From the NCBI RefSeq assembly GCF_036370855.1, contig NC_088112.1, positions 17,290,469 to 17,354,468 on the forward strand: 64,000 nucleotides of DNA, in the 5' to 3' direction. The notes under the pieces are model-generated. The model was not told the DNA's origin, did no database searches, and saw only the letters and a list, made by a program, of their open reading frames with translations. Source of the DNA: Dromaius novaehollandiae (Eukaryota > Chordata > Aves > Casuariiformes > Dromaiidae). The first letter of the stretch is position 1. Every line of letters begins with the position of its first letter. Shown here in pieces: positions 44,395-59,030 of this stretch. The translations under genes and the position numbers were made by a program.

Positions 44395-44590
44395 GTTTCA
44401 GGCTATGATCTTGTCAGATCTCATAAGCTCCTAACTCCAGTACTGCCAGGATATGTCGGTATTGATCTCCCTTGAGTCAATGCTTTATAATGGTTTAGGG
44501 CATAGGGCCACCTGAGGCGCGAAGTTTCAGATAATACTGAGGCCCTAGTTTGATCTTTAACCGTTTCAGGGTTGCCATATGCAGCCAGTA
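44395..44590 (+). mobile_element. 5S-rRNA-derived SINE fragment (SINE3/AmnSINE-like)
   Basis: GATCTTGTCAGATCTCATAAG at 44408 closely follows the internal region of 5S rRNA (GATCTCGTCTGATCTCGGAAG). Next come CAGTACTGCCAGGATATGT, corresponding to the 5S part before GGGAGACC, then GAGTCAATGCTTTA and TTTCAGATAATACTGAGGCC, which resemble the body of the 5S-headed SINEs common in turtles and present as old copies across amniotes. Degenerate; family name by recognition only. Confidence 0.7.
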
Positions 44591-45059
44591 AATAATGAGG
44601 TAAAAGATCTGTGTTGTTTCACAGTACTGTACTGGTGTGTTACCAGGGCTGTCTTGGGACTCCTACAGAAAGATGGTGTTTCAGGCGCATCTCCAAATAC
44701 TCCATGATGGTTCTTGTCAGTGGCCATTCCTGTGAGGGGCAAACCTCAGTTTGTATATTAGTATTTTTTTTTGCTTCTGAAAAATCTACCAGCAGTTTCA
44801 GAAGGAGGAGAAAATCTGGATATGCTGCTGAATAAGATGAGTAAATGAGATATAAATGCAGTTGCTGGTGGTTGCATTTTAGTTGTAAATCAGAAAGTTG
44901 TTCAGGAGTTGCATGGTGTAGAAAAACAGTTGGTTTTGCTTTTAGGAGAAAATATTATGTCCATATGTAAGACAAATGTGACTTGATTTAGAAACTTCAC
45001 GGTTTCATACCTAAGCCATATTGCATTTTACTGATAAGGTGAAGCCTCACGACTAGGAC

Positions 45060-45310
45060 ACTGAGGAGGGACTTAGAAGATCTCTGTTCTGTTTCCAGAT
45101 ATGTGGTAGATTGTTTGTGTCCTAACTTTTATATTGCTTATGATCGAGAACTCTGCCTCAGTTTCCTTTCTTCAAAATAGGCACTATCTTCCTTCGTTTT
45201 GCCTGCTTAGACTGCAAGCTCTTTGGAATGGGGACTTCTTATTTTATTACTAATGCATATATCATGTCTGGCAAAATTGGATGCTAATGTGGTTTGGATA
45301 AGTAGATGTA
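45060..45310 (+). mobile_element. Ancient MIR/CORE-SINE-like fragment
   Basis: CTGCCTCAGTTTCCTTTCTTCAAAATAG near 45150 and AGACTGCAAGCTCTTTGGAATGGGGAC near 45210 match the conserved parts of amniote MIR-type elements (key words: CCTCAGTTTCC and AAGCTCTTTGG). Boundaries are approximate. Confidence 0.65.
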
Positions 45311-48300
45311 TATTTAATGTTACTATTTAAAAAAATGATTGTAAATTGTTGCTGTTAAATTGGAGTGTTTCTAGTTAAGGTTACCTCTGTGTCTGTTCAG
45401 AGAGAAATCATTTCTCAGGGAAAGCTGTAAGTTTTCATTAACAAAAGAACTAAATTTACCACAGGCTTCTGACTTCAGCTCATGGCATATCTTTGAAAAT
45501 GAAGTATCTTTGTTGTTATTCGTAGAGGCTGAGCTGCAAAATTCGTACATGGTTTTGAAATTACATAAGCATGATAAATCCCAAAATAAGTAAAAGGACG
45601 ATAGGAAGGACAGGAACATTTTGTCCTTGACTAACTGAATGCAAGAGGGGGTTTTGAACATACTTTAACTTTCTTAGAGTGCAATTGTAAAGGACTGGGA
45701 CTGTAAGGTACTAGACCAAAGTTCTGATTTTTTTTTCTTGTATGATTTCTGGACCAGATCTCTTTACTTTTCATTTGACCATGACACCAGCTTCCTAGTT
45801 AGCTGACCTCTATTTAAATTTCAGTTTTACCTCAGAATCAGGGCAGTAAGCTCTTTGATTTTTGATTTTTCTTGTGTAAAGTTTTATCTGTAGAGCAGCT
45901 CTGCCGTCTCAACAGGTGCACTGAACACAAAGTCCAAAGGAAAATGTCTGCTTTGTGGCTAACGTGTCTCTGGAATTTACTAAAGCTAGACTTGAGATAA
46001 ATGAGAGGTAAAGCCCACATCTGAACTTTAAGGCTCAGACTGCTTTGTTCTCAGTTCTGCTTTTTGTATTTATCTTCCTTCTTTATGTTCCCTAAACGAG
46101 TGGAGTTGATGGTGTCACGATCACATTGCTTTCTTAGCTAAATTGTATGTTGCACCATAAAGATGACCTTCACTGGCATTAATTAAAAATGTGATCCCTC
46201 TTTTTAGAGAAGGAAACAAAAAGACATAAGGTGACCAAGTGATTTTAGATCTTAGTAATCAAAGTTTCATTCTCCACTAGTGAATAATTGATAGGAGGTC
46301 TGAATCTCTGTGAAGCTGCATTAATTTATATTCATGAAGAGGATATAAGATACAGAAAGCTGGTAAGAACTGGCTTTGGGTAAGTTTCCTCAGGATAGGG
46401 ACCTTCTTCATGATCATAGGTGTGAGGCTATATGCTGACTTGAATTCTGCTCATCGTTTCTTTTATCCAGAAATCCCAGAAGACCTTTCTTGTCCAGAGC
46501 AAGTGTGGGGGAATAGGTGCTTGTAGTGGAAGAGGGGAAGCTGATCAAATATACTATGCATTGTTCTTAGGGACCATAGGAATCAGAGATGGAATTAGAA
46601 CTGATGTAATGGTGTTGATGTAATTGTAAGAAACAAAAAATCCTCTAATGGTTTCCTCATAGGATTTCTTCTTTCGTATTAGATTTTGCATCATCTCTGA
46701 GTCAATACAGTAGCTCATAACCTCCAAAAGGGCAATGTCACGTCTTCCTACTCCTTACCTTTGCCTCCTTCTCAGCAGTATGATCCCCCCTTCATCTTCC
46801 TTGTGTTAGCTCTGGTACTCAGATGACACTACCATGAGCTGATTTATCTGACTAAATGAGCAGAAAAGTAACCCAGAAAATAAAACATCGGTGTTTTTCT
46901 GCTAGCTTAGAGAGATAAATCAACTCACTGAGGGTCAGGTGAGTGCCCAGGTTGGCACAGGAATGAAAGCATGTAATTGGGAGAGGGGTTGGAAGAGGAG
47001 GAGGTGGAAGTACCTGTCGGTGGCAGTGGACTGTTAGGTTGGCTCAGCTATCCCGGGAACATTCTTTAAAATCTGAGAACATACCTTTGATAGGTACTGG
47101 GAGTGCATGCATGCGAAGGCGCGGTATGTATGTGTGAGTACAGCTTTTACAGTTCTCAGTTTCTTCCTTTGCTAATTTTAGTGTCCCTCCATTGACGTTG
47201 ACTCTGAGTAGCGTATTTTCTGAATCCAAACTTACATGTTGGCAAGGAAATTCACAAATGGTAATTGTGAAGAGTTAGGACAGCACAATACATAAATGAA
47301 TAAAAAGTAAACTTTTCTCTCTGTGGGAAATTACAAACCACTTCAGTTTCAGGGCAGAAATTTTTATTTTAAGATCAAAATCTAATTGCAATCCTTTTTC
47401 TTTTTTAGTAAGTCTCTCCTCCTCATAATTTTTTATACTTTTTGATTTTCCAGTATGTATGATTTTTAAACCATGAGTCAAATATTAATTAGTTGTAATT
47501 TTATGGGTTTTCCTCTGTTTTTAGAAGACTGTCAGTACAGAAATACAATCTTTATGGATCGTGCAGGCTGGCAAGCACATCCTCAATATTTACCTCAGAT
47601 TGAGAAAGCAGTTTCATATAGGTGGCACTTAACGACATACTTTAGTTTAGCATATGCTTAATGACATTGATCTGCGCGATCTTGGTTAGGGGATAAATTA
47701 GGCAGAATTTGCCCCTTAGCATACAACCTACAAATGGTTATCTGCAGAAATGCAGTGTTTCCAGTTTCTCGATTATCTGTCATTCTACTTGGCTGGTTAC
47801 GCCTGTTAATGAACAGTTTGATTTGCATATCACTGTCTACATAGGCATACCTGTCATTTTCCTTTGACCCTCATGGCATCATACCTGCTATACTGTGTGA
47901 GAGTGATGAAAAATCAACTGCTGTAAGGCACAACACAGTACATGAAGTCGCTTATATTTTGTGAGAAAAATTAATACAGGGTTGTGATAGTTTTTATGGC
48001 TCATTTTTATTTGGCAACTTTTCTCCTTCCTGTGTCTTATCTTTCTGTTGCTTTGGATGTAGTGCCAGCCTTACATAATAATTTAAAACAAGGGCCTTAT
48101 TTTTGATACCTGGGAACCTCTCATACAACTATTTTCCTGAGGTATTTCTGACTAATATGCTGAATTATAAAGGATGAAAGCAAGAGTCTGACATAATATC
48201 TTTTGATGATGGTAGTAGGAAATATTTGTCACATCATAGCTGTTATTATTCTATTCCATAGGAGAACATATAACTGTTTTTCCTTTGACTTTAATTCATG

Positions 48301-51300
48301 TTTTTTTCAATAAGAAATAGGTACTATGTCTTTATACAAAGTAGCAGTTATTCTTACTGCTGGGTTGAATTTTCATCTCTCAAAATTCCCAGGCCTCCCA
48401 GTCTTAAAAAGGGCAAAAATTATTTTCTACTGCTTGCAGAAATATTATGTTGTAAAATAAGAAGTAAAATATGGATTTTTACATGTTTTTACGTTTTTTA
48501 TTTAGCCTGATACATTCACTTTTTATCTTTATTTTGAAATGTTGTCACCAGACATGAGATTACCTTAAAAAGAACTGAGTCTGCTGCTAGCTCCATATTT
48601 GCCAAGAAACTTATGAAACATGACTTAGGAAACTGTATTTTAATATAGTTCTGAGTACACAGTTCATTACTGTCTCTAAGACACACAGATTTAGCTTGAC
48701 ATAAATGTCAGAAAATATTATTCAGGTGCATAAGACACCAAAGATCACAGCTAACTGGTATGTTGAATTTTAATTAGCAAGGAGACCATAGAGAACTCAG
48801 AAGATTCTGTGAACTAAGAAAACAACGCTGACATTCTTTGTTCGGCCCTGGGTATTTGTTACTGACTTTGATCTCCGGTGATAATCTCCAAAGAATTGTG
48901 GTTCTGGCTCACTTAGAAAATGATTTTTACCTTCAAACTTTGCCTGTTAAGTCATTATTACCAAATAACTCCGGCGGGAGTAGAACCTCATAAAGGCACT
49001 TTATTTGCCATTATAGAGTTAGAGGTTAGGCAACAATGTGGCATAAACCAAAGTTTGTTGCTTCTCTGGCACCTCAGTTTACTTTTAAATATAATCTCTG
49101 CATTGAAGCTGTATCCTGTTTCTTTAAGAATCTGCAGGTTTTCTGCAGGCCCCATTCTGTTTAGAAAATATCACAGTACTTGTTTTATGTATAATAAACA
49201 AATAGTTATGAAATGGATTAGTGCACTATTCTTTGCTTGCGAGAAGACCACAATCCACGTCATACTTAATAGACACATCTGGCAACTAAAAAAAATCCCC
49301 TTTTCTTCTAGCTTTTCTTCTTTGATATTTGTTCTTAGTAGGATTATTTCTAATTAGCTTGTTCCTTTTCCTAATCTTAGGAGAGACACACACAGTGAAC
49401 AAACGGACTTTGTATCTCATCTGTCTGAGCTGAGGCTAATGGACTGCAGATTCTCTTGCTGTAATTGCAGCTAAATTTGCATTTTTAAGAAGACCACTCA
49501 CATGACCAATTACATAATTTCCCTTTTTTATACAAGGACATTATGGGAGCAATCTGTGAATGATGCTGCATTAAACTTCAAATGATTTGGGCTTCTATTG
49601 CAGCAAAGTATATGAGTTTATAGTGTGACCTCAAAAATATGAAGGCACTCAGAACTCTGAGCTGAGCTTAGTTTGTTTTTGAGACTGCCATGACAAATGT
49701 TATCACATACTTATCTTGTAATTTTATTGGCACCACATCACCTGTGTTACTAAAAATTATTGGGATTCCAGAATTTGTTTCTTTCTTCCAGACACTTTCA
49801 GTGTTCTGAAAACTACACCTGGAGTTTCCAATCAGGGAACTTAGAAAATATGATCATTTTTATGTGTAAGAACAAACAAGTAAAGCAACTCTATGCCCAT
49901 TTTCTCATTTCTATTTTGAATAAGTAAAAAGCATTACTGGTATCTTGTAGACATATATCTACCAACATTAATGAACTTGTGGTTATTTTACATAGTATAC
50001 AGATTTCTGTGAAATGCTTCAGAAGAAACGTCCCATGCAACCTTTTTCATTCTTTATGTAAAAACTTTGCAGGTGTGCATCCTGTGAAGGCGGGTGAGGT
50101 AGGACACACGTGGTTCTGGATGCTGACAGTGTATGCTTGGAGAGAAAGAGATTGGCCTGTCTTTATAAAAGTCACTTCTTTAACATTTTGGTGGGCTGTA
50201 GCCTACAAAACTTGATTGTTTTTTGATGCTTACCATGATGCAGGAGTAAGTGTAGGAGATTTCAGTTAGTATTGAACTGGCATTTCCATGCAAAATTACC
50301 ACAAGTGGAGCTGATAAAAACTTGTAATTTTCAATCTGTAGGAAATTCTGAAATTTAGTGTTTGTTTTCATTTCAAGATAGCAAGCAATGCACTTTTAAA
50401 AGCAAGCTCTTAATGCAGCTTTGTTTAAACTGACACAGAACTGACAAAAGTTGTCTATGATAGCACACTATCACTTTTTCAGTTACTGCTTTGCTATGTA
50501 GGACTTTGTTCTGGTGGCTCCTGGGCATCTTCTGATACGTAACTACGTATCCTGTGCCCTTTGAGAAGCTAAGTAATGCCATTATCACAAAATATAGAGA
50601 ACATTATGAATCCTGTTAGTTTTGCTTCCAAGACTTAGTAGCATGGTTGCAAATAGTCCTTTTAGGTTAGATTATTTATCACCTTTGCAATTTTCAGGTG
50701 TAAACTCTTTTTAATGGCCAAATTTCTTTCTTTTCATTGCTGTTTTTTCAGTGTTTGCAGTAAAAACATGTGAGAGTATAAATCTTGGATTGTGACCCCA
50801 CTCTAGTATGTCTCCTTTGAAACCAAAAGAAAATAGATCTTGTCACAGAACTCACAATCTCTTTGTGAAATTGTTCTGTGCTGTAGCATCAGTTTGATAG
50901 AGAGTGGTCAGTCATACTGTTACAGCTTAGCTGGATATATAGGTTATCAACTTCTGTCTGGGTCCAGCTGTTTGTTCATAAATCCTACTGAAAATTGCTG
51001 CCCTATAGCATATCCCTGTTACACTGTCATTTGTACTAATCTGTAGCTTGGACATGTGTCCAAGCACTTACAGTTTGAATAAAGGTGGCTGAGCAAGTAG
51101 AAATGAGTACTAATGATCTGCATTTCAGTCAGCTCAGAGCAAACATAGACTGGATACTCCAGAGGTCCCTAGAGAAGTCTGATATATCTATTAATGACTA
51201 ACAGAAAGCTTTGTTAATTGTTTTCCAGTTAACTGATTCTGGGAGATTCTGAAAGAAGATAAGAAATTATACTGTATCTGTTGGAGATCTCAGCCATCTC

Positions 51301-54300
51301 CACTGCCAGGGAAAGGGGCAGGCGGAGAAGAAAATAAGAGCAGAGAATTGGTTCTTGAATAGATAATGAAATTGTATGATGAATACCTTTTGTGCTTTTG
51401 CACCTCTGTGTCAGTATTATAGATCAGTAGTTTTATCTGGTAATATATAGACCCCTAATTTTCTGTGGACTATCCTAAAATATTAACAAAACCAAGCCTG
51501 TTCTTGCTATGTTGGAACTCATTGCATCAGCTTCTACATCTCTGTTGTGAAATGTTTATATATGCAGAAAAAGCTGAAAATCTTTATAATTAATTGATAT
51601 TGGGGGGAGTGGTATTAGTGGGAGGGAGGGTCAGAGAGAGGGATGCATGTATCAGATAAAGACGAAGAAGAGAATGAAGAGAAAGGAACAAGTAAATGGA
51701 ACAGAAAGCTAGGAATGAGCATGACAAGGAGCTGGCAGCAGAAATCTGAGAAAATGCCAGAGGAAGAGTTGATGTATGGGAACAGCATGTAGAGTAACTC
51801 TCTAACCTTGCTCTCTTAAAATGATCTAGATTACAAAAGAAAAAAAAAAGGAAAGAAAAGAAAAAAAAACCCCACAGCCATTGGTAGGTAGGGAAGGACC
51901 AGATGATTAAGAGGGTGAAAGGAAGCTGAGCAACAGGAGGATGTCAGATGTGTTCTCCGACTGTGTCTTTGGCATTGGAGTACATTATTTGCCAAATAAA
52001 CACGATCTTTTGAATTTTCGTCTGAAAGCTGCCCAGTATCCTCTATGTCATATTCTGTGCCATCAGCACCTGTTTAGATATCCTTCGGCAGAAATCGTGG
52101 CTCCTAACATCCTGTCGAATTTGGTGCTGCTGTCCTTAATGCTGGCTTTGACTACTCAACTATTTTTTTTGCATGGGTTAGATTTTTGCCACTGGCTGAG
52201 CTGAATGAGCTTACAGAGGGGTTAGAAACATAGACAGGCCAGTGCCCTTACAGTGACTGATTTTCTTACTACTACAGTAATTGTGGCACTTGCATTTTTC
52301 AAGTGTTCCTGAACAAGCTATGAAAGGCACTTTTGGACTATGCAAGTCAGAGGTATAATTGATGGTGATCATCAAAGGAAGATGTGCATCTGTATTAATA
52401 GATACCTGCGTTGTATGGAGAAGGTCCTCCTGCAGTTGTTAGTGGGGCTTTTCTTGATGGTAGATGCAAACAACTTTCTATTTTTTATAGAATTAGTACA
52501 GAATGTACCCTTTGTGGCTTTTTTATCATCTAATAATGAGTCTTTCATGAGGGTCAAACACCAGTACTTTTATAACAGTGTAGAGATTACTCCCTATTGA
52601 CCTTGGTAAGTATCAAGATATTTTCATATTCTTCTAGCAATCTGTTCTTGCTGTCAATCACATTATTGCTAGATTCACTACTATGCTTTCAGAACAGATA
52701 TTTGTGGGAAAGCTATCTAAATATTTTGTTGATATTTGATAGAATTAAAATAGATGAATTTCTCTAATATGCTATCAATATGCATCATCAGCAATGCATA
52801 TTCTATGGAAGTAATCTGGAGAAACTAATAGAGAAGGTTAGTAATAGAGAAGGACAGTTAATGCAACAACAATATTTGATTTAGGGCCAGTGTATCACTG
52901 TTATAAATGAATGCAACTTCTTAGGCTTACTGAGTTTAAACCTTGTTATCCTACTGATTGTGCTGGTCAGACTCCAGCTAATGCCGCTCTGTGTCACACC
53001 GCAGAAATTGATAGAATCAGGCTTGAGACAGGTCCTCAGTTCAAAACAACCAGCCTAATTCCCTGGCTTCCCTAGAATGAGCAATTGCATCTGCTATGTG
53101 GTGGCCCATTTGTGTGGCACTATGAACTGTCTCTTGCCTTGGTTCTTCCTTTTTGCAATAGCCACAAAAAGGTACAATGCTTTAAAATTAACCACAGCAG
53201 CCTGCAAGGAAGCATTCCTGTAAATCACAAGCAGAGACTTAGCCATCACATTTGATACAATTGTGTACATAATATTTGGTTGGCTGTGCTATGTATTAAG
53301 TAAATGAAGCACCAGAAAATTCAGCTGTGTTTCAACTTCACCTTTTCATTGTTCTCCTTTCTTAAAGCTTCACTCTATTAAGAATTCATAAATAATTAAA
53401 GTAGGCAGTTGGGTGTAGTGAAATGAGCCATTTCATTCACACTTTTCAGGAGTTATTTCTGTTCATGTGCGTAACAATGTAAATTGTCTTTTTGAACTTT
53501 ATCTGAGACATGCAATGCCTGGTTCTACAAGGCTGTACTTTACAGAGGAAATGGTTGAGACATTCCATGAACCAGAGCCCTTCTTCTGACTTCACACAGA
53601 GCACTGCTCTGTGATATTGCTGCTTTGGCAATATCTGGCTGGAAACCAGAGCACCAAGGTTTGACATGTTCTGCAGCTCTGAAAGTCCTGGCGATTGGTG
53701 CAACTAATATTATAATCTCATTCAACCCACAATTTCTGTTTGTGATTAATTTTTTTCAAGTGCTTGTCAAAATGTATATTTAGTGTCCTATAAATGTAAA
53801 AACTGTTTCATTTTGCTTAAAAATGAAATAATGATTTGTCAGTTGCACTTCTTTTTCCCCCATGAACAGACATCTCATGCACTGTTTTCATTTGCTATTC
53901 CAGGTATCAGAAATACAGCATGCACTTGATTGTTTTCTTTTTTTTTTGAGGCTTAAATGATTTAAATAACAGTTTTGACAAAAGAAAATTGGTTACAAAC
54001 CAGAGGTAAGTACAAGCCAAAAATAGATGGTAAAAGACATCCACCTTCCTTAGATTATAGGTTTTCTATTTGAGAAGTTAAAAAAGATTGCTGATCTTGC
54101 AGTCTCTAACCCGTGTTTATCTGGTTTGAACTCTATTTGCTTATATAGATTAAAATTATTTTGCAGGATTTTCTTTTTAAAGAAAATAATTCCTTTCTTA
54201 AGTATTTCCTGTATAATCAGATAGCTTGACTTGTTTTCATGGTGGGAAATAGAAACAAGAAGAGAAAAGAAGCTAGATGTGCCTACTTACATGAAACTGT

Positions 54301-56450
54301 CATTTCTAAACCAATGGTTCAAATTAATTTATAATACATTTTTATCAGTAAACATTACTTAAATGTTTTAAATAGCTCATTCTATGGCACTTTATTGTAA
54401 ACATTGCAATAAATTTAGCTCCTTTGGCAGTCATTGTTAATTCAACTGTACGTTAATTCAACTGTATTTGTTAGGTTTTAATGAGAATGGAGTATGATAT
54501 GCATGGTGGTTCCCCAAACATGAACCTATTCAGCATCTTTGAGCTATATCCTGCGAATGTAGCTATGTGTTAGCTCCTGCCTTTGCATTTTTGGTGTGCC
54601 TCTTGATGGTGAACATCCTTGCAGCTGCTGTCTTTTGAAAACCCAGTACAGATGCAGAGAGTTATTGGTACGTATGGATCTTATATCCTGGTCTACCCTT
54701 CCTGTTCAGGAGACCCCTGCCCTTTCAGCCCCTGTGGAAGTGACGGAACCAGCAGAGTTGTCCCTGGGTCTGGTGTGGTTCTTCTGTGTATTGCCGCTTA
54801 TGAGACCTGTACCTTTCCTATAGCTCTTTGCACAGCATAACCCGCGAAACAGGTCTACAAAGCTAGACCTAGACCAAAAAATTTTAGATTCAGATTTACA
54901 GAGATTTTTACAACCTAATTCACACTGTTATGGCACTAAATTCTTTTTTACTTCTGGCTTTTAGCATTTAAGAGTTGATTGAATTTGCGATGGATACCCA
55001 TCCTAAAAGAAGGAGATGCTAGCTATTGGGGTGTTAAATATCACTGAACCAGCTCTGCCTACAAGAGACGATTTTGTTGTCTTTACCCAGTTCTGATTTT
55101 TTCTAAATTTCACAGGAGGTTATCCTCCTTATATGTGTAGCACAAGTGATTTGTCTGTGTACATAAAGACCAAACTCTGCCCTTACCTTCCCCTATGCAA
55201 ACTCCTCTAACGTTAATGGACATGCGTGTCTCAAAGAGGGGATTCTGGAAATATCTCTACTGACAGTGCTCTCCATTAACAAACCAGCATCATCTCTCTT
55301 TTTTTTTTGTCTCTGCCAACTGTATAGGAACCAAAATAGGGACTGAAAACGCAGTGCACACTAGGCAGAGTTAAGTAGCATACGTTGCCCTTTGATCTGA
55401 ATAATTTATATGCAAGATACATAAAAATCAGAATCCATACTGATTGCAAAAGCCAATATGGTTAAGTGAAACAAGTGTCAAAATTGAAGGAAAAAGGAAG
55501 CCTTTAAGATGTAATATCTGTGGTTCAGTGATGAATTGAAATTAAGAAAAAAAAAGGAGGAAATAAATAATTAGGAGCAGAAAACTACTATGTAACATAG
55601 TATATACTAAGAGAATACATTTTCTGGTTCACTGTGGGACTGAACTAATGAAATACATAGATAGGGAAATTATCTATCATCAGTTGCCATGAATAATTAC
55701 AGCTTCACCATCTATCTGGGCAGAAAAAGATATTCGTTAATGTATTTTTAAGATTTTTTTATATTAAGGCCCTTCCCAATATAGCTGCATTTTGAAGGGA
55801 TACCACTTCATGTTTCAAGGTTGAGGTAGCATCGAGTAATGAGTTTAGAAGAAAATTTTAACAGGAAAAATTTATTTTGCATTCATTGCAAAGTACCTAA
55901 AACTTTTCTCTAAACATCTGTCACTTACAGTACCAGAGAGGAGTAAAGGACTAGGCAGAGCACAGTTCTGGTCTAGTATGGGAGTTCCTGCATCAGCGCA
56001 TGGGGGGTGAGTGTGGAGACAAATTTTTATGGGACAATGGAAACATGGAAATGGGCAGTGTTTGTATAAAAATACGGATTTTCAGTGGAGCAGATTTTTG
56101 GACACACATAGCTCATATCTTTCAGGTCTTAATCGGAACCACGTGATTTCAGCTCCTTTCCATTTGGTTACTGTTAGAGACTCAAACTGAAATCACTACC
56201 CTGGGAAATCAATTTCTTATTTTGTCCTCCTCCTTTCCTGTAAATGTCAGTCAGGTTGTAGCAGCAACACTTGAACCTACTCTTTTTTCCCATTTGACTT
56301 AAATTAATAAGGGCCATGCATGTGTAGGGGTATTTTTAAGTGTGTGTATTTGCACAGATAGGGGAAGAATATATGCAAAAATGTAAGATGATAGGGACTG
56401 AAAAGGAAGAAGATTAACCTACCGATTCGGTGTGTAGCTGGGAAAGTCTG
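45311..56450. other. Gene-poor AT-rich region
   Basis: No supported gene. A purine-rich stretch lies at 51655-51870, including A-rich runs at 51835-51870, and a 16-bp tandem duplication at 54436-54466. A 145-codon open frame (48920-49357, plus) has no recognisable domain and a composition like the surrounding AT-rich DNA. Confidence 0.5.
54436..54466. repeat. Short tandem duplication, 16-bp period
   Basis: GTTAATTCAACTGTA occurs twice, separated by one C. Confidence 0.9.
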
Positions 56451-56474
56451 TGTTCTGTGTAACGTCTCTGACAC

Positions 56475-56720
56475 GTTTCCTGTGTGCTGGCACATTCGTT
56501 CCCTCCTCTGTGCCTCAGTCCTTCATCTTTCTTTAAATCACAGGAGTGCTGTAAGAATAAATGTCTATGAAATGTTCACGGGTGTTCATCAGTTCAATTG
56601 TCACGATGGCCAGAGAGTGTCCTTGTTAAACAGTTATCTACATTGTAACCTTAAAAGATTTGATTCCCTGTTTCAGATACTGGTATGCTGGGAGTGGGCG
56701 GGCACAGCATCTCTAGTGTC
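56475..56720 (+). mobile_element. Probable MIR-like SINE fragment
   Basis: CTCTGTGCCTCAGTCCTTCA, then an AGGAGTGCTGTAAGAATAA block about 40 bp later, follows the order seen in MIR-type elements (CCTCAGTTTCC..., then a GTGAGGATTAA-like block). Strongly decayed. Confidence 0.45.
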
Positions 56721-59030
56721 AGTGCTAGAATTCAAACTTCAAAAATAAGATTAGTGAGAAATTTTTCAGTGACCATTTTTAATAATAGGCCGGATTTTCA
56801 GTTAATTTTCTTTTGCCTACTGCTTGTTTTCTTTGAAGAATATTTTGTCACAGAAGGCATTAAGTTTTGAGCAATTTTTAACTAAAATCAGTAACTTGTT
56901 TTTCAATTTAAAGTTAAACATTTCTGAAGTGGTTTGGGTAAAATACTTCTGTAACAGTTCTGATTTTCAGAGTGTTTATATGTGATGCCAAAATATCTGT
57001 TGCTTCTGACTATATCAGCACCTGGAATTTCTAGTTATTAAGTCATGCTTCTAGGTAACTTTGCAACATTGTCAGTCATCTCATCTCACCCCACCCCCTT
57101 TCTTTTTTACATATACAGAAATTTGTATTTTTCTTCTGATTTAATGCCTGCTGGCATTCTCAGTTTGTACTGTTTTCTTGATGAATTATGGCTCACGTTA
57201 TGCCATAAGAAATAAACTTGGGAGATTTATGGTTTAATTGTATCCATGCTGAACTCACTGTTAAAAGTCCTGTTTGTTTCAATGGGACAAGACAAAGCTT
57301 GTAGGTAATATAATTCCAAAATCTAATAAGAGAAACATTAGACATAAGACGAGTATTCTTCTTTGTGCTTAGTTATATTTCAAAGATGTATTGGTCAAAA
57401 GATCTTATATTTTGTAGCCATCTCAAATCCCCTGTGAATAAACAGGAACATAGTTTAATTAGAGCAGCGTGCACTGCTTTAAATCAAAGTCAGCTCAGTG
57501 TGTCATGTCAGCAGTCTTGTAGCAAGTTCTATGTAAATTGGGTGTCTATAATTATGTTCCAATTGTTACAGAGGTGCAGACATCAAAGAAAATGCATTTT
57601 CACATCTGTATTTGTAGTATTGTGGTTTGGTACCTATTGGAGCCTGAATTAAAATTTTGGAATAAAATTTGCTTAATACTTAGGGGAAGATTAGTTCTGG
57701 TCTCTAGTCCAGAGGTTGAAAGGCAGATGCATCTCTGCAGATGTTTTCTCTCTTTCATATATGCATGTTTTCATAAATCTACCCTTAAACACTAAACACT
57801 TAATAAGCAGCTTCCCTGTCTGCCTTCCTTTCGTCAGTCAGTCAAACCAAATAATTTTGAAATCCTTTTGACTGATATACCAGAATGTATAGCACACGCA
57901 AAGGACCAGCGTGTAATTTTGGGACATAAAGAAATTTAATGTTTAGTGCTCCCTCTTCTGGTTCTCATCGATAAATATTAGGGCAATGCAAACAGTATTT
58001 GTTGAAGCTGGTGTGCAGAAAATGTGATCTGGCACCTCCAAGTGGCTCTCAGGAGGTAGGTGCTTATAAATAATTACACAAGAGTTACACTAACTTAACC
58101 GTAGTTTATTTAAAGAACAGTGTATAAGGTAAATACTTAGTCAGCTGGCCTCTAAGGAAGGGGAAATGGAGGACACATAATGGTATGTTACATTTGGAAA
58201 GCCATAGAAACATGGCTTTTCATTACAGGCTTTGTTTTCCTACTGTGGCATTTATTAATTTTTATCTTCTCATTTCTTCTTTTTATTTTCTCTATATTTA
58301 TAAAAGATTAGTGAGGTCATCTTACTAATAGGCTGTGTCAGTCAACTCTTCCCTTCAAGAACAGATTATTGACCATTTTCTAGCACCTTTAGTACTATAA
58401 ATTTTTTTAAGGAAGTGACTGCTGGTGAGGAAGCCTTTCAAAATTCATTTTTATATGGTTTGCTAAAACCCGTAAGTGCATACTGAAAAAATGATGACGT
58501 ACTATTTTAGCTTTTTTTCTTGTTGAATGCAGGAGGTGAAAGTGACATAGTAATGAGAAGTCAGAAGGGGGAGAAGTGGATCAATATATTGCTAAATTCT
58601 TATTGAAATTCTAATGCTTTGACTGTTCTGGGCAGTTTTATTTCTGCTTAACATTTGCTGAGTAAAAGTCATTGCCCTAGAGATGCAAGATTTATTGACA
58701 CACAGAGATGAAAATGATTAGCTAAAAGGTTTCTGCACAAAGAGAATCAAAATCAGCTGAAACACTACAGGGTGACTCATATATAGGAGGCTGAGCTATT
58801 TCAAACAAGTTATTAATTTTCAAAGCTGGAAGCTTAGCATGTTGGTATTATACCCTTTTTTATTGTTTGCTTCCTTCATAAAAACCCTAACATTCTCAAA
58901 AAGGTTTTTATTTATATATATATAGATATATACCCACACCCAGTTTGTTTGTTAGAGTTCATAAAGGCTTTATTATCTTTTCCTAATTCATTTTCTAATT
59001 AAAAATAAATACATTTTTATTTATTTGCAG
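56721..59030. other. Gene-poor AT-rich region
   Basis: No exon or well-defined repeat is recognised; contains short (TA)n runs near 58912-58932. Confidence 0.45.

Noticed and set aside
48920..49357. 145-codon hydrophobic open frame
   Set aside because: The residues simply reflect AT-rich composition (Ile, Leu, Phe, Ser, Lys); no start context, promoter or homologue recognised.
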